Source of the DNA: Fasciola hepatica
Taxonomy: Eukaryota > Platyhelminthes > Trematoda > Plagiorchiida > Fasciolidae
DNA: 64,000 nucleotides
Direction: 5' to 3'
Assembly: GCA_948099385.1 (NCBI GenBank)
Contig: CANUEZ040000208.1
Coordinates: 1,116,001 to 1,180,000, forward strand
The notes beneath the pieces are model-generated. The model ran no database searches, was not told where the DNA came from, and was given only the letters and a program-made list of their open reading frames with translations. The translations under genes and the position numbers were made by a program. Positions within the stretch are counted from its first letter, which is position 1; each line of letters begins with the position of its first letter. Shown one piece after another: positions 10,581 through 25,165 of the stretch.

Positions 10581-13500
10581 CTATGCGTACTCGGTACTCC
10601 TATGCCCACTCGTCTTCTGACTTGTACACTCCGATGATCTTTTATGTTCAATAGGATCTAATTTGAATCGTCTCGATTGTGAATGGATATTGTTGATTGA
10701 AGAAGCGACAAATGAATGAGAATTGTCATTTCTCGTAGTTATTTGTGTCTGTGTCACTGCTAACCCAACGAACAACGAGTTTGCATTTGCAAGCGCTCAT
10801 CTCATATTCATAGTCAGTAAGTAGTATGTGAACGTGTGTGTGGACGACATTTTCGAGGAAGCACACGACCGGTTTGGCGGTTGTTGCCGCTCATCAGCTA
10901 TGCGTACTCGGTACTCCTATGCCCACTCGTCTTCTGACTTGTACACTCCGATGATCTTCTATAATCATTAGGATCTAATTTGAATCGTCTCGATTGTGAA
11001 TGGATACTGTTGATTGAAGAGGCGACAAATGAATGAGAATTGTCATTTCTCCTAGTTATTCGTGTCTGTGTCACGGCTAACCCAACGAACAACGAGTTTG
11101 CATTTGCAAGCGCTCATCTCATATTCATAGTCAGTAAGTAGTATGTGAACGTGTGTGTGGACGACATTTTCGAGGAAGCACACGACCGGTTTGGCGGTTG
11201 TTGCCGCTCATCAGCTATGCGTACTCGGTACTCCTATGCCCACTCGTCTTCTGACTTGTACACTCCGATGATCTTTTATGTTCAATAGGATCTAATTTGA
11301 ATCGTCTCGATTGTGAATGGATACTGTTGATTGAAGAGGCGACAAATGAATGAGAATTGTCATTTCTCGTAGTTATTCGTGTCTGTGTCACTGCTAACCC
11401 AACGAACAACGAGTTTGCATTTGCAAGCGCTCATCTCATATTCATAGTCAGTAAGTAGTATGTGAACGTGTGTGTGGACGACATTTTCGAGGAAGCGCAC
11501 GACCGTTTTGGCGGTTGTTGCCGCTCATCAGCTATGCGTACTCGGTACTCCTATGCCCACTCGTCTTCTGACTTGTACACTCCGATGATCTTTTATGTTC
11601 AATAGGATCTAATTTGAATCGTCTCGATTGTGAATGGATACTGTTGATTGAAGTGGCGACAAATGAATGAGAATTGTCATTTCTCGTAGTTATTCGTGTC
11701 TGTGTCACTGCTAACCCAACGAACAACGAGTTTGCATTTGCAAGCGCTCATCTCATATTCATAGTCAGTAAGTAGTATGTGAACGTGTGTGTGGACGACA
11801 TTTTCGAGGAAGCACACGACCGGTTTCGCGGTTGTTGCCGCTCATCAGCTATGCGTACTCGGTACTCCTATGCCCACTCGTCTTCTGACTTGTACACTCC
11901 GATGATCTTTTATGTTCAATAGGATCTAATTTGAATCGTCTCGATTGTGAATGGATACTGTTGATTGAAGAGGCGACAAATGAATGAGAATTGTCATTTC
12001 TCGTAGTTATTTGTGTCTGTGTCACTGCTAACCCAACGAACAACGAGTTTGCATTTGCAAGCGCTCATCTCATATTCATAGTCAGTAAGTAGTATGTGAA
12101 CGTGTGTGTGGACGACATTTTCGAGGAAGCACACGACCGGTTTGGCGGTTGTTGCCGCTCATCAGCTATGCGTACTCGGTACTCCTATGCCCACTCGTAT
12201 TCTGACTTGTACACTCCGATGATCTTCTATAATCATTAGGATCTAATTTGAATCGTCTCGATTGTGAATGGATACTGTTGATTGAAGAGGCGACAAATGA
12301 ATGAGAATTGTCATTTCTCCTAGTTATTCGTGTCTGTGTCACGGCTAACCCAACGAACAACGAGTTTGCATTTGCAAGCGCTCATCTCATATTCATAGTC
12401 AGTAAGTAGTATGTGAACGTGTGTGTGGACGACATTTTCGAGGAAGCACACGACCGGTTTGGCGGTTGTTGCCGCTCATCAGCTATGCGTACTCGGTACT
12501 CCTATGCCCACTCGTCTTCTGACTTGTACACTCCGATGATCTTCTATAAACATTAGGATCTAATTTGAATCGTCTCGATTGTGAATGGATACTGTTGATT
12601 GAAGAGGCGACAAATGAATGAGAATTGTCATTTCGCGTAGTTATTTGTGTCTGGGTCACTGCTAACCCAACGAACAACGAGTTTGCATTTGCAAGCGCTC
12701 ATCTCATATTCATAGTCAGTAAGTAGTATGTGAACGTGTGTGTGGACGACATTTTCGAGGAAGCACACGACCGGTTTGGCGGTTGTTGCCGCTCATCAGC
12801 TATGCGTACTCGGTACTCCTATGCCCACTCGTCTTCTGACTTGTACACTCCGATGATCTTTTATGTTCAATAGGATCTAATTTGAATCGTCTCGATTGTG
12901 AATGGATACTGTTGATTGAAGTGGCGACAAATGAATGAGAATTGTCATTTCTCGTAGTTATTCGTGTCTGTGTCACTGCTAACCCAACGAACAACGAGTT
13001 TGCATTTGCAAGCGCTCATCTCATATTCATAGTCAGTAAGTAGTATGTGAACGTGTGTGTGGACGACATTTTCGAGGAAGCACACGACCGGTTTGGCGGT
13101 TGTTGCCGCTCATCAGCTATGCGTACTCGGTACTCCAATGCCCACTCGTCTTCTGACTTGTACACTCCGATGATCTTTTATGTTCAATAGGATCTAATTT
13201 GAATCTACTCGATTGTGAATGGATACTGTTGATTGAAGAGGCGACAAATGAATGAGAATTGTCATTTCTCGTAGTTATTTGTGTCTGTGTCACTGCTAAC
13301 CCAACGAACAACGAGTTTGCATTTGCAAGCGCTCATCTCATATTCATAGTCAGTAAGTAGTATGTGAACGTGTGTGTGGACGACATTTTCGAGGAAGCAC
13401 ACGACCGGTTTGGCGGTTGTTGCCGCTCATCAGCTATGCGTACCCGGTACTCCTATGCCCACTCGTCTTCTGACTTGTACACTCCGATGATCTTCTATAA

Positions 13501-14384
13501 TCATTAGGATCTAATTTGAATCGTCTCGATTGTGAATGGATACTGTTGATTGAAGAGGCGACAAATGAATGAGAATTGTCATTTCTCGTAGTTATTCGTG
13601 TCTGGGTCACTGCTAACCCAACGAACAACGACTTTGCATTTGCAAGCGCTCATCTCATATTCATAGTCAGTAAGTAGTATGTGAACGTGTGTGTGGACGA
13701 CATTTTCGAGGAAGCACACGACCGGTTTGGCGGTTGTTGCCGCTCATCAGCTATGCGTACTCGGTACTCCTATGCCCACTCGTCTTCTGACTTGTACACT
13801 CCGATGATCTTTTATGTTCAATAGGATCTAATTTGAATCGTCTCGATTGTGAATGGATATTGTTGATTGAAGAGGCGACAAATGAATGAGAATTGTCATT
13901 TCTCGTAGTTATTCGTGTCTGTGTCACTGCTAACCCAACGAACAACGAGTTTGCATTTGCAAGCGCTCATCTCATATTCATAGTCAGTAAGTAGTATGTG
14001 AACGTGTGTGTGGACGACATTTTCGAGGAAGCACACGACCGGTTTGGCGGTTGTTGCCGCTCATCAGCTATGCGTACTCGGTACTCCTATGCCCACTCGT
14101 CTTCTGACTTGTACACTCCGATGATCTTTTATGTTCACTAGGATCTAATTTGAATCGTCTCGATTGTGAATGGATATTGTTGATTGAAGAGGCGACAAAT
14201 GAATGAGAATTGTCATTTCTCGTAGTTATTCGTGTCTGTGTCACGGCTAACCCAACGAACAACGAGTTTGCATTTGCAAGCGCTCATCTCATATTCATAG
14301 TCAGTAAGTAGTATGTGAACGTGTGTGTGGACGACATTTTCGAGGAAGCACACGACCGGTTTGGCGGTTGTTGCCGCTCATCAG
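10581..14384. repeat. Degenerate large higher-order repeat, copy 1 (m34-m45)
   Basis: Marker order: ttatttgtg with gaagaagcg (m34); ctcctag, cacggct and the ctataatcattagg box (m35); monomer ending gcgcacgaccgtttt (m36); gaagtggcg (m37); ttatttgtg (m38); ctcctag with cacggct (m39); ctataaacattagg (m40); gaagtggcg (m41); ccaatgcc, aatctactcg and ttatttgtg (m42); ctataatcattagg (m43); gatattg (m44); gatattg with cactagg and cacggct (m45). Most markers recur in the same order 4755 bp (15 monomers) to the right. Confidence 0.7.
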
Positions 14385-15335
14385 CTATGCGTACTCGGTA
14401 CTCCTATGCCCACTCGTCTTCTGACTTGTACACTCCGATGATCTTTTATGTTCAATAGGATCTAATTTGAATCGTCTCGATTGTGAATGGATACTGTTGA
14501 TTGAAGAGGCGACAAATGAATGAGAATTGTCATTTCTCGTAGTTATTTGTGTCTGGGTCACTGCTAACCCAACGAACAACGAGTTTGCATTTGCAAGCGC
14601 TCATCTCATATTCATAGTCAGTAAGTAGTATGTGAACGTGTATGTGGACGACATTTTCGAGGAAGCACACGACCGGTTTGGCGGTTGTTGCCGCTCATCA
14701 GCTATGCGTACTCGGTACTCATATGCCCACTCGTCTTCTGACTTGTACACTCCGATGATCTTTTATGTTCAATAGGATCTAATTTGAATCGTCTCGATTG
14801 TGAATGGATACTGTTGATTGAAGAGGCGACAAATGAATGAGAATTGTCATTTCTCGTAGTTATTCGTGTCTGGGTCACTGCTAACCCAACGAACAACGAG
14901 TTTGCATTTGCAAGCGCTCATCTCATATTCATAGTCAGTAAGTAGTATGTGAACGTGTGTGTGGACGACATTTTCGAGGAAGCACACGACCGGTTTGGCG
15001 GTTGTTGCCGCTCATCAGCTATGCGTACTCGGTACTCCTATGCCCACTCGTCTTCTGATTTGTACACTCCGATGATCTTCTATAATCATTAGGATCTAAT
15101 TTGAATCGTCTCGATTGTGAATGGATACTGTTGATTGAAGAGGCGACAAATGAATGAGAATTGTCATTTCTCCTAGTTATTCGTGTCTGGGTCACTGCTA
15201 ACCCAACGAACAACGACTTTGCATTTGCAAGCGCTCATCTCATATTCATAGTCAGTAAGTAGTATGTGAACGTGTGTGTGGACGACATTTTCGAGGAAGC
15301 ACACGACCGGTTTGGCGGTTGTTGCCGCTCATCAG

Positions 15336-18300
15336 CTATGCGTACTCGGTACTCCTATGCCCACTCGTCTTCTGACTTGTACACTCCGATGATCTTTTAT
15401 GTTCAATAGGATCTAATTTGAATCGTCTCGATTGTGAATGGATATTGTTGATTGAAGAAGCGACAAATGAATGAGAATTGTCATTTCTCGTAGTTATTTG
15501 TGTCTGTGTCACTGCTAACCCAACGAACAACGAGTTTGCATTTGCAAGCGCTCATCTCATATTCATAGTCAGTAAGTAGTATGTGAACGTGTGTGTGGAC
15601 GACATTTTCGAGGAAGCACACGACCGGTTTGGCGGTTGTTGCCGCTCATCAGCTATGCGTACTCGGTACTCCTATGCCCACTCGTCTTCTGACTTGTACA
15701 CTCCGATGATCTTCTATAATCATTAGGATCTAATTTGAATCGTCTCGATTGTGAATGGATATTGTTGATTGAAGAGGCGACAAATGAATGAGAATTGTCA
15801 TTTCTCCTAGTTATTCGTGTCTGTGTCACGGCTAACCCAACGAACAACGAGTTTGCATTTGCAAGCGCTCATCTCATATTCATAGTCAGTAAGTAGTATG
15901 TGAACGTGTGTGTGGACGACATTTTCGAGGAAGCACACGACCGGTTTGGCGGTTGTTGCCGCTCATCAGCTATGCGTACTCGGTACTCCTATGCCCACTC
16001 GTCTTCTGACTTGTACACTCCGATGATCTTTTATGTTCAATAGGATATAATTTGAATCGTCTCGATTGTGAATGGATACTGTTGATTGAAGAGGCGACAA
16101 ATGAATGAGAACTGTCATTTCGCGTAGTTATTCGTGTCTGGGTCACTGCTAACCCAACGAACAACGACTTTGCATTTGCAAGCGCTCATCTCATATTCAT
16201 AGTCAGTAAGTAGTATGTGAACGTGTGTGTGGACGACATTTTCGAGGAAGCGCACGACCGTTTTGGCGGTTGTTGCCGCTCATCAGCTATGCGTACTCGG
16301 TACTCCTATGCCCACTCGTCTTCTGACTTGTACACTCCGATGATCTTCTATAATCATTAGGATCTAATTTGAATCGTCTCGATTGTGAATGGATACTGTT
16401 GATTGAAGAGGCGACAAATGAATGAGAATTGTCATTTCTCCTAGTTATTCGTGTCTGTGTCACGGCTAACCCAACGAACAACGAGTTTGCATTTGCAAGC
16501 GCTCATCTCATATTCATAGTCAGTAAGTAGTATGTGAACGTGTGTGTGGACGACATTTTCGAGGAAGCACACGACCGGTTTGGCGGTTGTTGCCGCTCAT
16601 CAGCTATGCGTACTCGGTACTCCTATGCCCACTCGTCTTCTGACTTGTACACTCCGATGATCTTCTATAAACATTAGGATCTAATTTGAATCGTCTCGAT
16701 TGTGAATGGATACTGTTGATTGAAGAGGCGACAAATGAATGAGAATTGTCATTTCTCGTAGTTATTCGTGTCTGGGTCACTGCTAACCCAACGAACAACG
16801 ACTTTGCATTTGCAAGCGCTCATCTCATATTCATAGTCAGTAAGTAGTATGTGAACGTGTGTGTGGACGACATTTTCGAGGAAGCGCACGACCGTTTTGG
16901 CGGTTGTTGCCGCTCATCAGCTATGCGTACTCGGTACTCCTATGCCCACTCGTCTTCTGACTTGTACACTCCGATGATCTTTTATGTTCAATAGGATCTA
17001 ATTTGAATCGTCTCGATTGTGAATGGATACTGTTGATTGAAGAGGCGACAAATGAATGAGAATTGTCATTTCTCGTAGTTATTCGTGTCTGTGTCACTGC
17101 TAACCCAACGAACAACGAGTTTGCATTTGCAAGCGCTCATCTCATATTCATAGTCAGTAAGTAGTATGTGAACGTGTGTGTGGACGACATTTTCGAGGAA
17201 GCACACGACCGGTTTGGCGGTTGTTGCCGCTCATCAGCTATGCGTACTCGGTACTCCAATGCCCACTCGTCTTCTGACTTGTACACTCCGATGATCTTTT
17301 ATGTTCAATAGGATCTAATTTGAATCTACTCGATTGTGAATGGATACTGTTGATTGAAGAGGCGACAAATGAATGAGAATTGTCATTTCTCGTAGTTATT
17401 TGTGTCTGTGTCACTGCTAACCCAACGAACAACGAGTTTGCATTTGCAAGCGCTCATCTCATATTCATAGTCAGTAAGTAGTATGTGAACGTGTGTGTGG
17501 ACGACATTTTCGAGGAAGCACACGACCGGTTTGGCGGTTGTTGCCGCTCATCAGCTATGCGTACTCGGTACTCCTATGCCCACTCGTCTTCTGACTTGTA
17601 CACTCCGATGATCTTTTATGTTCAATAGGATATAATTTGAATCGTCTCGATTGTGAATGGATACTGTTGATTGAAGAGGCGACAAATGAATGAGAACTGT
17701 CATTTCGCGTAGTTATTCGTGTCTGGGTCACGGCTAACCCAACGAACAACGAGTTTGCATTTGCAAGCGCTCATCTCATATTCATAGTCAGTAAGTAGTA
17801 TGTGAACGTGTGTGTGGACGACATTTTCGAGGAAGCGCACGACCGGTTTGGCGGTTGTTGCCGCTCATCAGCTATGCGTACTCGGTACTCCTATGCCCAC
17901 TCGTCTTCTGACTTGTACACTCCGATGATCTTTTATGTTCAATAGGATCTAATTTGAATCGTCTCGATTGTGAATGGATACTGTTGATTGAAGTGGCGAC
18001 AAATGAATGAGAATTGTCATTTCTCGTAGTTATTCGTGTCTGTGTCACTGCTAACCCAACGAACAACGAGTTTGCATTTGCAAGCGCTCATCTCATATTC
18101 ATAGTCAGTAAGTAGTATGTGAACGTGTGTGTGGACGACATTTTCGAGGAAGCACACGACCGGTTTGGCGGTTGTTGCCGCTCATCAGCTATGCGTACTC
18201 GGTACTCCAATGCCCACTCGTCTTCTGACTTGTACACTCCGATGATCTTCTATAATCATTAGGATCTAATTTGAATCTACTCGATTGTGAATGGATACTG

Positions 18301-19139
18301 TTGATTGAAGAGGCGACAAATGAATGAGAATTGTCATTTCTCGTAGTTATTTGTGTCTGTGTCACTGCTAACCCAACGAACAACGAGTTTGCATTTGCAA
18401 GCGCTCATCTCATATTCATAGTCAGTAAGTAGTATGTGAACGTGTGTGTGGACGACATTTTCGAGGAAGCACACGACCGGTTTGGCGGTTGTTGCCGCTC
18501 ATCAGCTATGCGTACTCGGTACTCCTATGCCCACTCGTCTTCTGACTTGTACACTCCGATGATCTTTTATGTTCAATAGGATCTAATTTGAATCGTCTCG
18601 ATTGTGAATGGATATTGTTGATCGAAGAGGCGACAAATGAATGAGAATTGTCATTTCTCGTAGTTATTCGTGTCTGTGTCACTGCTAACCCAACGAACAA
18701 CGAGTTTGCATTTGCAAGCGCTCATCTCATATTCATAGTCAGTAAGTAGTATGTGAACGTGTGTGTGGACGACATTTTCGAGGAAGCACACGACCGGTTT
18801 GGCGGTTGTTGCCGCTCATCAGCTATGCGTACTCGGTACTCCTATGCCCACTCGTCTTCTGACTTGTACACTCCGATGATCTTTTATGTTCACTAGGATC
18901 TAATTTGAATCGTCTCGATTGTGAATGGATATTGTTGATTGAAGAGGCGACAAATGAATGAGAATTGTCATTTCTCGTAGTTATTCGTGTCTGTGTCACG
19001 GCTGACCCAACGAACAACGAGTTTGCATTTGCAAGCGCTCATCTCATATTCATAGTCAGTAAGTAGTATGTGAACGTGTGTGTGGACGACATTTTCGAGG
19101 AAGCACACGACCGGTTTGGCGGTTGTTGCCGCTCATCAG
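15336..19139. repeat. Degenerate large higher-order repeat, copy 2 (m49-m60)
   Basis: m49, m50 and m51 match m34, m35 and m36; m52 and m53 match m39 and m40, so the equivalents of m37-m38 are missing; m55 matches m42; m59 and m60 match m44 and m45. m57-m58 again resemble m41-m42, with m58 carrying the ctataatcattagg box. The net length equals copy 1, 3804 bp, although internal gains and losses are needed to align them. A private pair of near-identical monomers, m51 (15970) and m56 (17555), shares aggatataattt, gagaactgtc and tttcgcgtag. Confidence 0.7.
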
Positions 19140-21992
19140 CTACGCGTACTCGGTACTCCTATGCCCACTCGTCTTCTGACTTGTACACTCCGATGATCTT
19201 CTATAATCATTAGGATCTAATTTGAATCGTCTCGATTGTGAATGGATACTGTTGATTGAAGAGGCGACAAATGAATGAGAATTGTCATTTCTCGTAGTTA
19301 TTCGTGTCTGTGTCACTGCTAACCCAACGAACAACGAGTTTGCATTTGCAAGCGCTCATCTCATATTCATAGTCAGTAAGTAGTATGTGAACGTGTGTGT
19401 GGACGACATTTTCGAGGAAGCGCACGACCGTTTTGGCGGTTGTTGCCGCTCATCAGCTATGCGTACTCGGTACTCCTATGCCCACTCGTCTTCTGACTTG
19501 TACACTCCGATGATCTTTTATGTTCAATAGGATCTAATTTGAATCGTCTCGATTGTGAATTGATACTGTTGATTGAAGTGGCGACAAATGAATGAGAATT
19601 GTCATTTCTCGTAGTTATTCGTGTCTGTGTCACTGCTAACCCAACGAACAACGAGTTTGCATTTGCAAGCGCTCATCTCATATTCATAGTCAGTAAGTAG
19701 TATGTGAACGTGTGTGTGGACGACATTTTCGAGGAAGCACACGACCGGTTTGGCGGTTGTTGCCGCTCATCAGCTATGCGTACTCGGTACTCCTATGCCC
19801 ACTCGTCTTCTGACTTGTACACTCCGATGATCTTTTATGTTCACTAGGATCTAATTTGAATCGTCTCGATTGTGAATGGATACTGTTGATTGAAGAGGCG
19901 ACAAATGAATGAGAATTGTCATTTCTCGTAGTTATTTGTGTCTGGGTCACTGCTAACCCAACGAACAACGAGTTTGCATTTGCAAGCGCTCATCTCATAT
20001 TCATAGTCAGTAAGTAGTATGTGAACGTGTGTGTGGACGACATTTTCGAGGAAGCACACGACCGGTTTGGCGGTTGTTGCCGCTCATCAGCTATGCGTAC
20101 TCGGTACTCCTATGCCCACTCGTCTTCTGACTTGTACACTCCGATGATCTTTTATGTTCAATAGGATCTAATTTGAATCGTCTCGATTGTGAATGGATAC
20201 TGTTGATTGAAGAGGCGACAAATGAATGAGAATTGTCATTTCTCCTAGTTATTCGTGTCTGGGTCACTGCTAACACAACGAACAACGAGTTTGCATTTGC
20301 AAGCGCTCATCTCATATTCATAGTCAGTAAGTAGTATGTGAACGTGTGTGTGGACGACATTTTCGAGGAAGCACACGACCGGTTTGGCGGTTGTTGCCGC
20401 TCATCAGCTATGCGTACTCGGTACTCCTATGCCCACTCGTCTTCTGACTTGTACACTCCGATGATCTTTTATGTTCAATAGGATCTAATTTGAATCGTCT
20501 CGATTGTGAATGGATATTGTTGATTGAAGAAGCGACAAATGAATGAGAATTGTCATTTCTCCTAGTTATTCGTGTCTGTGTCACGGCTAACCCAACGAAC
20601 AACGAGTTTGCATTTGCAAGCGCTCATCTCATATTCATAGTCAGTAAGTAGTATGTGAACGTGTGTGTGGACGACATTTTCGAGGAAGCGCACGACCGTT
20701 TTGGCGGTTGTTGCCGCTCATCAGCTATGCGTACTCGGTACTCCTATGCCCACTCGTCTTCTGACTTGTACACTCCGATGATCTTTTATGTTCAATAGGA
20801 TCTAATTTGAATCGTCTAGATTGTGAATGGATACTGTTGATTGAAGAGGCGACAAATGAATGAGAATTGTCATTTCTCGTAGTTATTTGTGTCTGTGTCA
20901 CTGCTAACCCAACGAACAACGAGTTTGCATTTGCAAGCGCTCATCTCATATTCATAGTCAGTAAGTAGTATGTGAACGTGTGTGTGGACGACATTTTCGA
21001 GGAAGCACACGACCGGTTTGGCGGTTGTTGCCGCTCATCAGCTATGCGTACTCGGTACTCCTATGCCCACTCGTCTTCTGACTTGTACACTCCGATGATC
21101 TTTTATGTTCACTAGGATCTAATTTGAATCGTCTCGATTGTGAATGGATACTGTTGATTGAAGAGGCGACAAATGAATGAGAATTGTCATTTCTCGTAGT
21201 TATTCGTGTCTGGGTCACTGCTAACCCAACGAACAACGAGTTTGCATTTGCAAGCGCTCATCTCATATTCATAGTCAGTAAGTAGTATGTGAACGTGTGT
21301 GTGGACGACATTTTCGAGGAAGCACACGACCGGTTTGGCGGTTGTTGCCGCTCATCAGCTATGCGTACTCGGTACTCCTATGCCCACTCGTCTTCTGACT
21401 TGTATACTCCGATGATCTTTTATGTTCAATGGGATCTAATTTGAATCGTCTCGATTGTGAATGGATACTGTTGATTGAAGAGGCGACAAATGAATGAGAA
21501 TTGTCATTTCTCGTAGTTATTTGTGTCTGGGTCACTGCTAACCCAACGAACAACGAGTTTGCATTTGCAAGCGCTCATCTCATATTCATAGTCAGTAAGT
21601 AGTATGTGAACGTGTGTGTGGACGACATTTTCGAGGAAGCGCACGACCGGTTTGGCGGTTGTTGCCGCTCATCAGCTATGCGTACTCGGTACTCCTATGC
21701 CCACTCGTCTTCTGACTTGTACACTCCGATGATCTTCTATAATCATTAGGATCTAATTTGAATCGTCTCGATTGTGAATGGATATTGTTGATTGAAGAGG
21801 CGACAAATGAATGAGAATTGTCATTTATCGTAGTTATTCGTGTCTGTGTCACTGCTAACCCAACGAACAACGAGTTTGCATTTGCAAGCGCTCATCTCAT
21901 ATTCATAGTCAGTAAGTAGTATGTGAACGTGTGTGTGGACGACATTTTCGAGGAAGCACACGACCGGTTTGGCGGTTGTTGCCGCTCATCAG

Positions 21993-22312
21993 CTATGCGT
22001 ACTCGGTACTCCTATGCCCACTCGTCTTCTGACTTGTACACTCCGATGATCTTTTTTCATGTTCAATAGGATCTAATTTGAATCGTCTCGATTGTGAATG
22101 GATACTGTTGATTGAAGAGGCGACAAATGAATGAGAATTGTCATTTCTCGTAGTTATTCGTGTCTGTGTCACTGCTAACCCAACGAACAACGAGTTTGCA
22201 TTTGCAAGCGCTCATCTCATATTCATAGTCAGTAAGTAGTATGTGAACGTGTGTATGGACGACATTTTCGAGGAAGCACACGACCGGTTTGGCGGTTGTT
22301 GCCGCTCATCAG
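21993..22312. repeat. 320-bp monomer (m70), isolated +3 variant
   Basis: The variable box is cttttttcatgttcaatagg, three bases longer than the usual form. It is the only 320-bp monomer in the first 45 kb. Unlike most later ones it keeps ccgatgatc rather than ccggtgatc. Confidence 0.9.
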
Positions 22313-25165
22313 CTATGCGTACTCGGTACTCCTATGCCCACTCGTCTTCTGACTTGTACACTCCGATGATCTTTTATGTTCAATAGGATCTAATTTGAAT
22401 CTACTCGACTGTGAACGGATACTGTTGATTGAAGAGGCGACAAATGAATGAGAATTGTCATTTCCCGCAGTTATTCGTGTCTGGGTCACTGCTAACACAA
22501 CGAACAACGAGTTTGCATTTGCAAGCGCTCATCTCATATTCATAGTCAGTAAGTAGTATGTAAACGTGTGTGTGGACGACATTTTCGAGGAAGCACACGA
22601 CCGGTTTGGCGGTTGTTGCCGCTCATCAGCTATGCGTACTCGGTACTCCTATGCCCACTCGTCTTCTGACTTGTACACTCCGATGATCTTTTATGTTCAA
22701 TAGGATCTAATTTGAATCGTCTCGATTGTGAATGGATACTGTTGATTGAAGAGGCGACAAATGAATGAGAATTGTCATTTCTCGTAGTTATTCGTGTCTG
22801 GGTCACTGCTAACACAACGAACAACGAGTTTGCATTTGCAAGCGCTCATCTCATATTCATAGTCAGTAAGTAGTATGTGAACGTGTGTGTGGACGACATT
22901 TTCGAGGAAGCACACGACCGGTTTGGCGGTTGTTGCCGCTCATCAGCTATGCGTACTCGGTACTCCTATGCCCACTCGTCTTCTGACTTGTACACTCCGA
23001 TGATCTTTTATGTTCAATAGGATCTAATTTGAATTGTCTCGATTGTGAATGGATACTGTTGATTGAAGAGGCGACAAATGAATGAGAATTGTCATTTCTC
23101 GTAGTTATTTGTGTCTGGGTCACTGCTAACCCAACGAACAACGAGTTTGCATTTGCAAGCGCTCATCTCATATTCATAGTCAGTAAGTAGTATGTGAACG
23201 TGTGTGTGGACGACATTTTCGAGGAAGCACACGACCGGTTTGGCGGTTGTTGCCGCTCATCAGCTATGCGTACTCGGTACTCATATGCCCACTCGTCTTC
23301 TGACTTGTACACTCCGATGATCTTTTATGTTCACTAGGATCTAATTTGAATCGTCTCGATTGTGAATGGATATTGTTGATTGAAGAGGCGACAAATGAAT
23401 GAGAATTGTCATTTCTCGTAGTTATTCGTGTCTGGGTCACTGCTGACCCAACGAACAACGAGTTTGCATTTGCAAGCGCTCATCTCATATTCATAGTCAG
23501 TAAGTAGTATGTGAACGTGTGTGTGGACGACATTTTCGAGGAAGCACACGACCGGTTTGGCGGTTGTTGCCGCTCATCAGCTATGCGTACTCGGTACTCC
23601 TATGCCCACTCGTCTTCTGACTTGTACACTCCGATGATCTTTTATGTTCAATAGGATCTAATTTGAATCGTCTCGATTGTGAATGGATACTGTTGATTGA
23701 AGAGGCGACAAATGAATGAGAATTGTCATTTCTCGTAGTTATTCGTGTCTGGGTCACTGCTAACCCAACGAACAACGAGTTTGCATTTGCAAGCGCTCAT
23801 CTCGTATTCATAGTCAGTAAGTAGTATGTGAACTTGTGTGTGGACGACATTTTCGAGGAAGCACACGACCGGTTTGGCGGTTGTTGCCGCTCATCAGCTA
23901 TGCGTACTCGGTACTCCTATGCCCACTCGTCTTCTGACTTGTACACTCCGATGATCTTTTATGTTCAATAGGATCTAATTTGAATCGTCTCGATTGTGAA
24001 CGGATACTGTTGATTGAAGAGGCGACAAATGAATGAGAATTGTCATTTCTCGTAGTTATTCGTGTCTGGGTCACTGCTAACCCAACGAACAACGAGTTTG
24101 CATTTGCAAGCGCTCATCTCATATTCATAGTCAGTAAGTAGTATGTGAACGTGTGTGTGGACGACATTTTCGAGGAAGCACACGACCGGTTTGGCGGTTG
24201 TTGCCGCTCATCAGCTATGCGTACTCGGTACTCCTATGCCCACTCGTCTTCTGACTTGTACACTCCGATGATCTTTTATGTTCAATAGGATCTAATTTGA
24301 ATCGTCTAGATTGTGAACGGATACTGTTGATTGAAGAGGCGACAAATGAATGAGAATTGTCATTTCTCGTAGTTATTCGTGTCTGTGTCACTGCTAACCC
24401 AACGAACAACGAGTTTGCATTTGCAAGCGCTCATCTCATATTCATAGTCAGTAAGTAGTATGTGAACGTGTGTGTGGACGACATTTTCGAGGAAGCGCAC
24501 GACCGGTTTGGCGGTTGTTGCCGCTCATCAGCTATGCGTACTCGGTACTCCTATGCCCACTCGTCTTCTGACTTGTACACTCCGATGATCTTTTATGTTC
24601 ACTAGGATCTAATTTGAATCGTCTCGATTGTGAATGGATATTGTTGATTGAAGAGGCGACAAATGAATGAGAATTGTCATTTCTCGTAGTTATTCGTGTC
24701 TGGGTCACTGCTGACCCAACGAACAACGAGTTTGCATTTGCAAGCGCTCATCTCATATTCATAGTCAGTAAGTAGTATGTGAACGTGTGTGTGGACGACA
24801 TTTTCGAGGAAGCACACGACCGGTTTGGCGGTTGTTGCCGCTCATCAGCTATGCGTACTCGGTACTCCTATGCCCACTCGTCTTCTGACTTGTACACTCC
24901 GATGATCTTCTATAATCATTAGGATCGAATTTGAATCGTCTCGATTGTGAATGGATACTGTTGACTGAATAGGCGACAAATGAATGAGAATTGTCATTTC
25001 TCGTAGTTATTCGTGTCTGGGTCACTGCTAACCCAACGAACAACGAGTTTGCATTTGCAAGCGCTCATCTCATATTCATAGTCAGTAAGTAGTATGTGAA
25101 CGTGTGTGTGGACGACATTTTCGAGGAAGCACACGACCGGTTTGGCGGTTGTTGCCGCTCATCAG

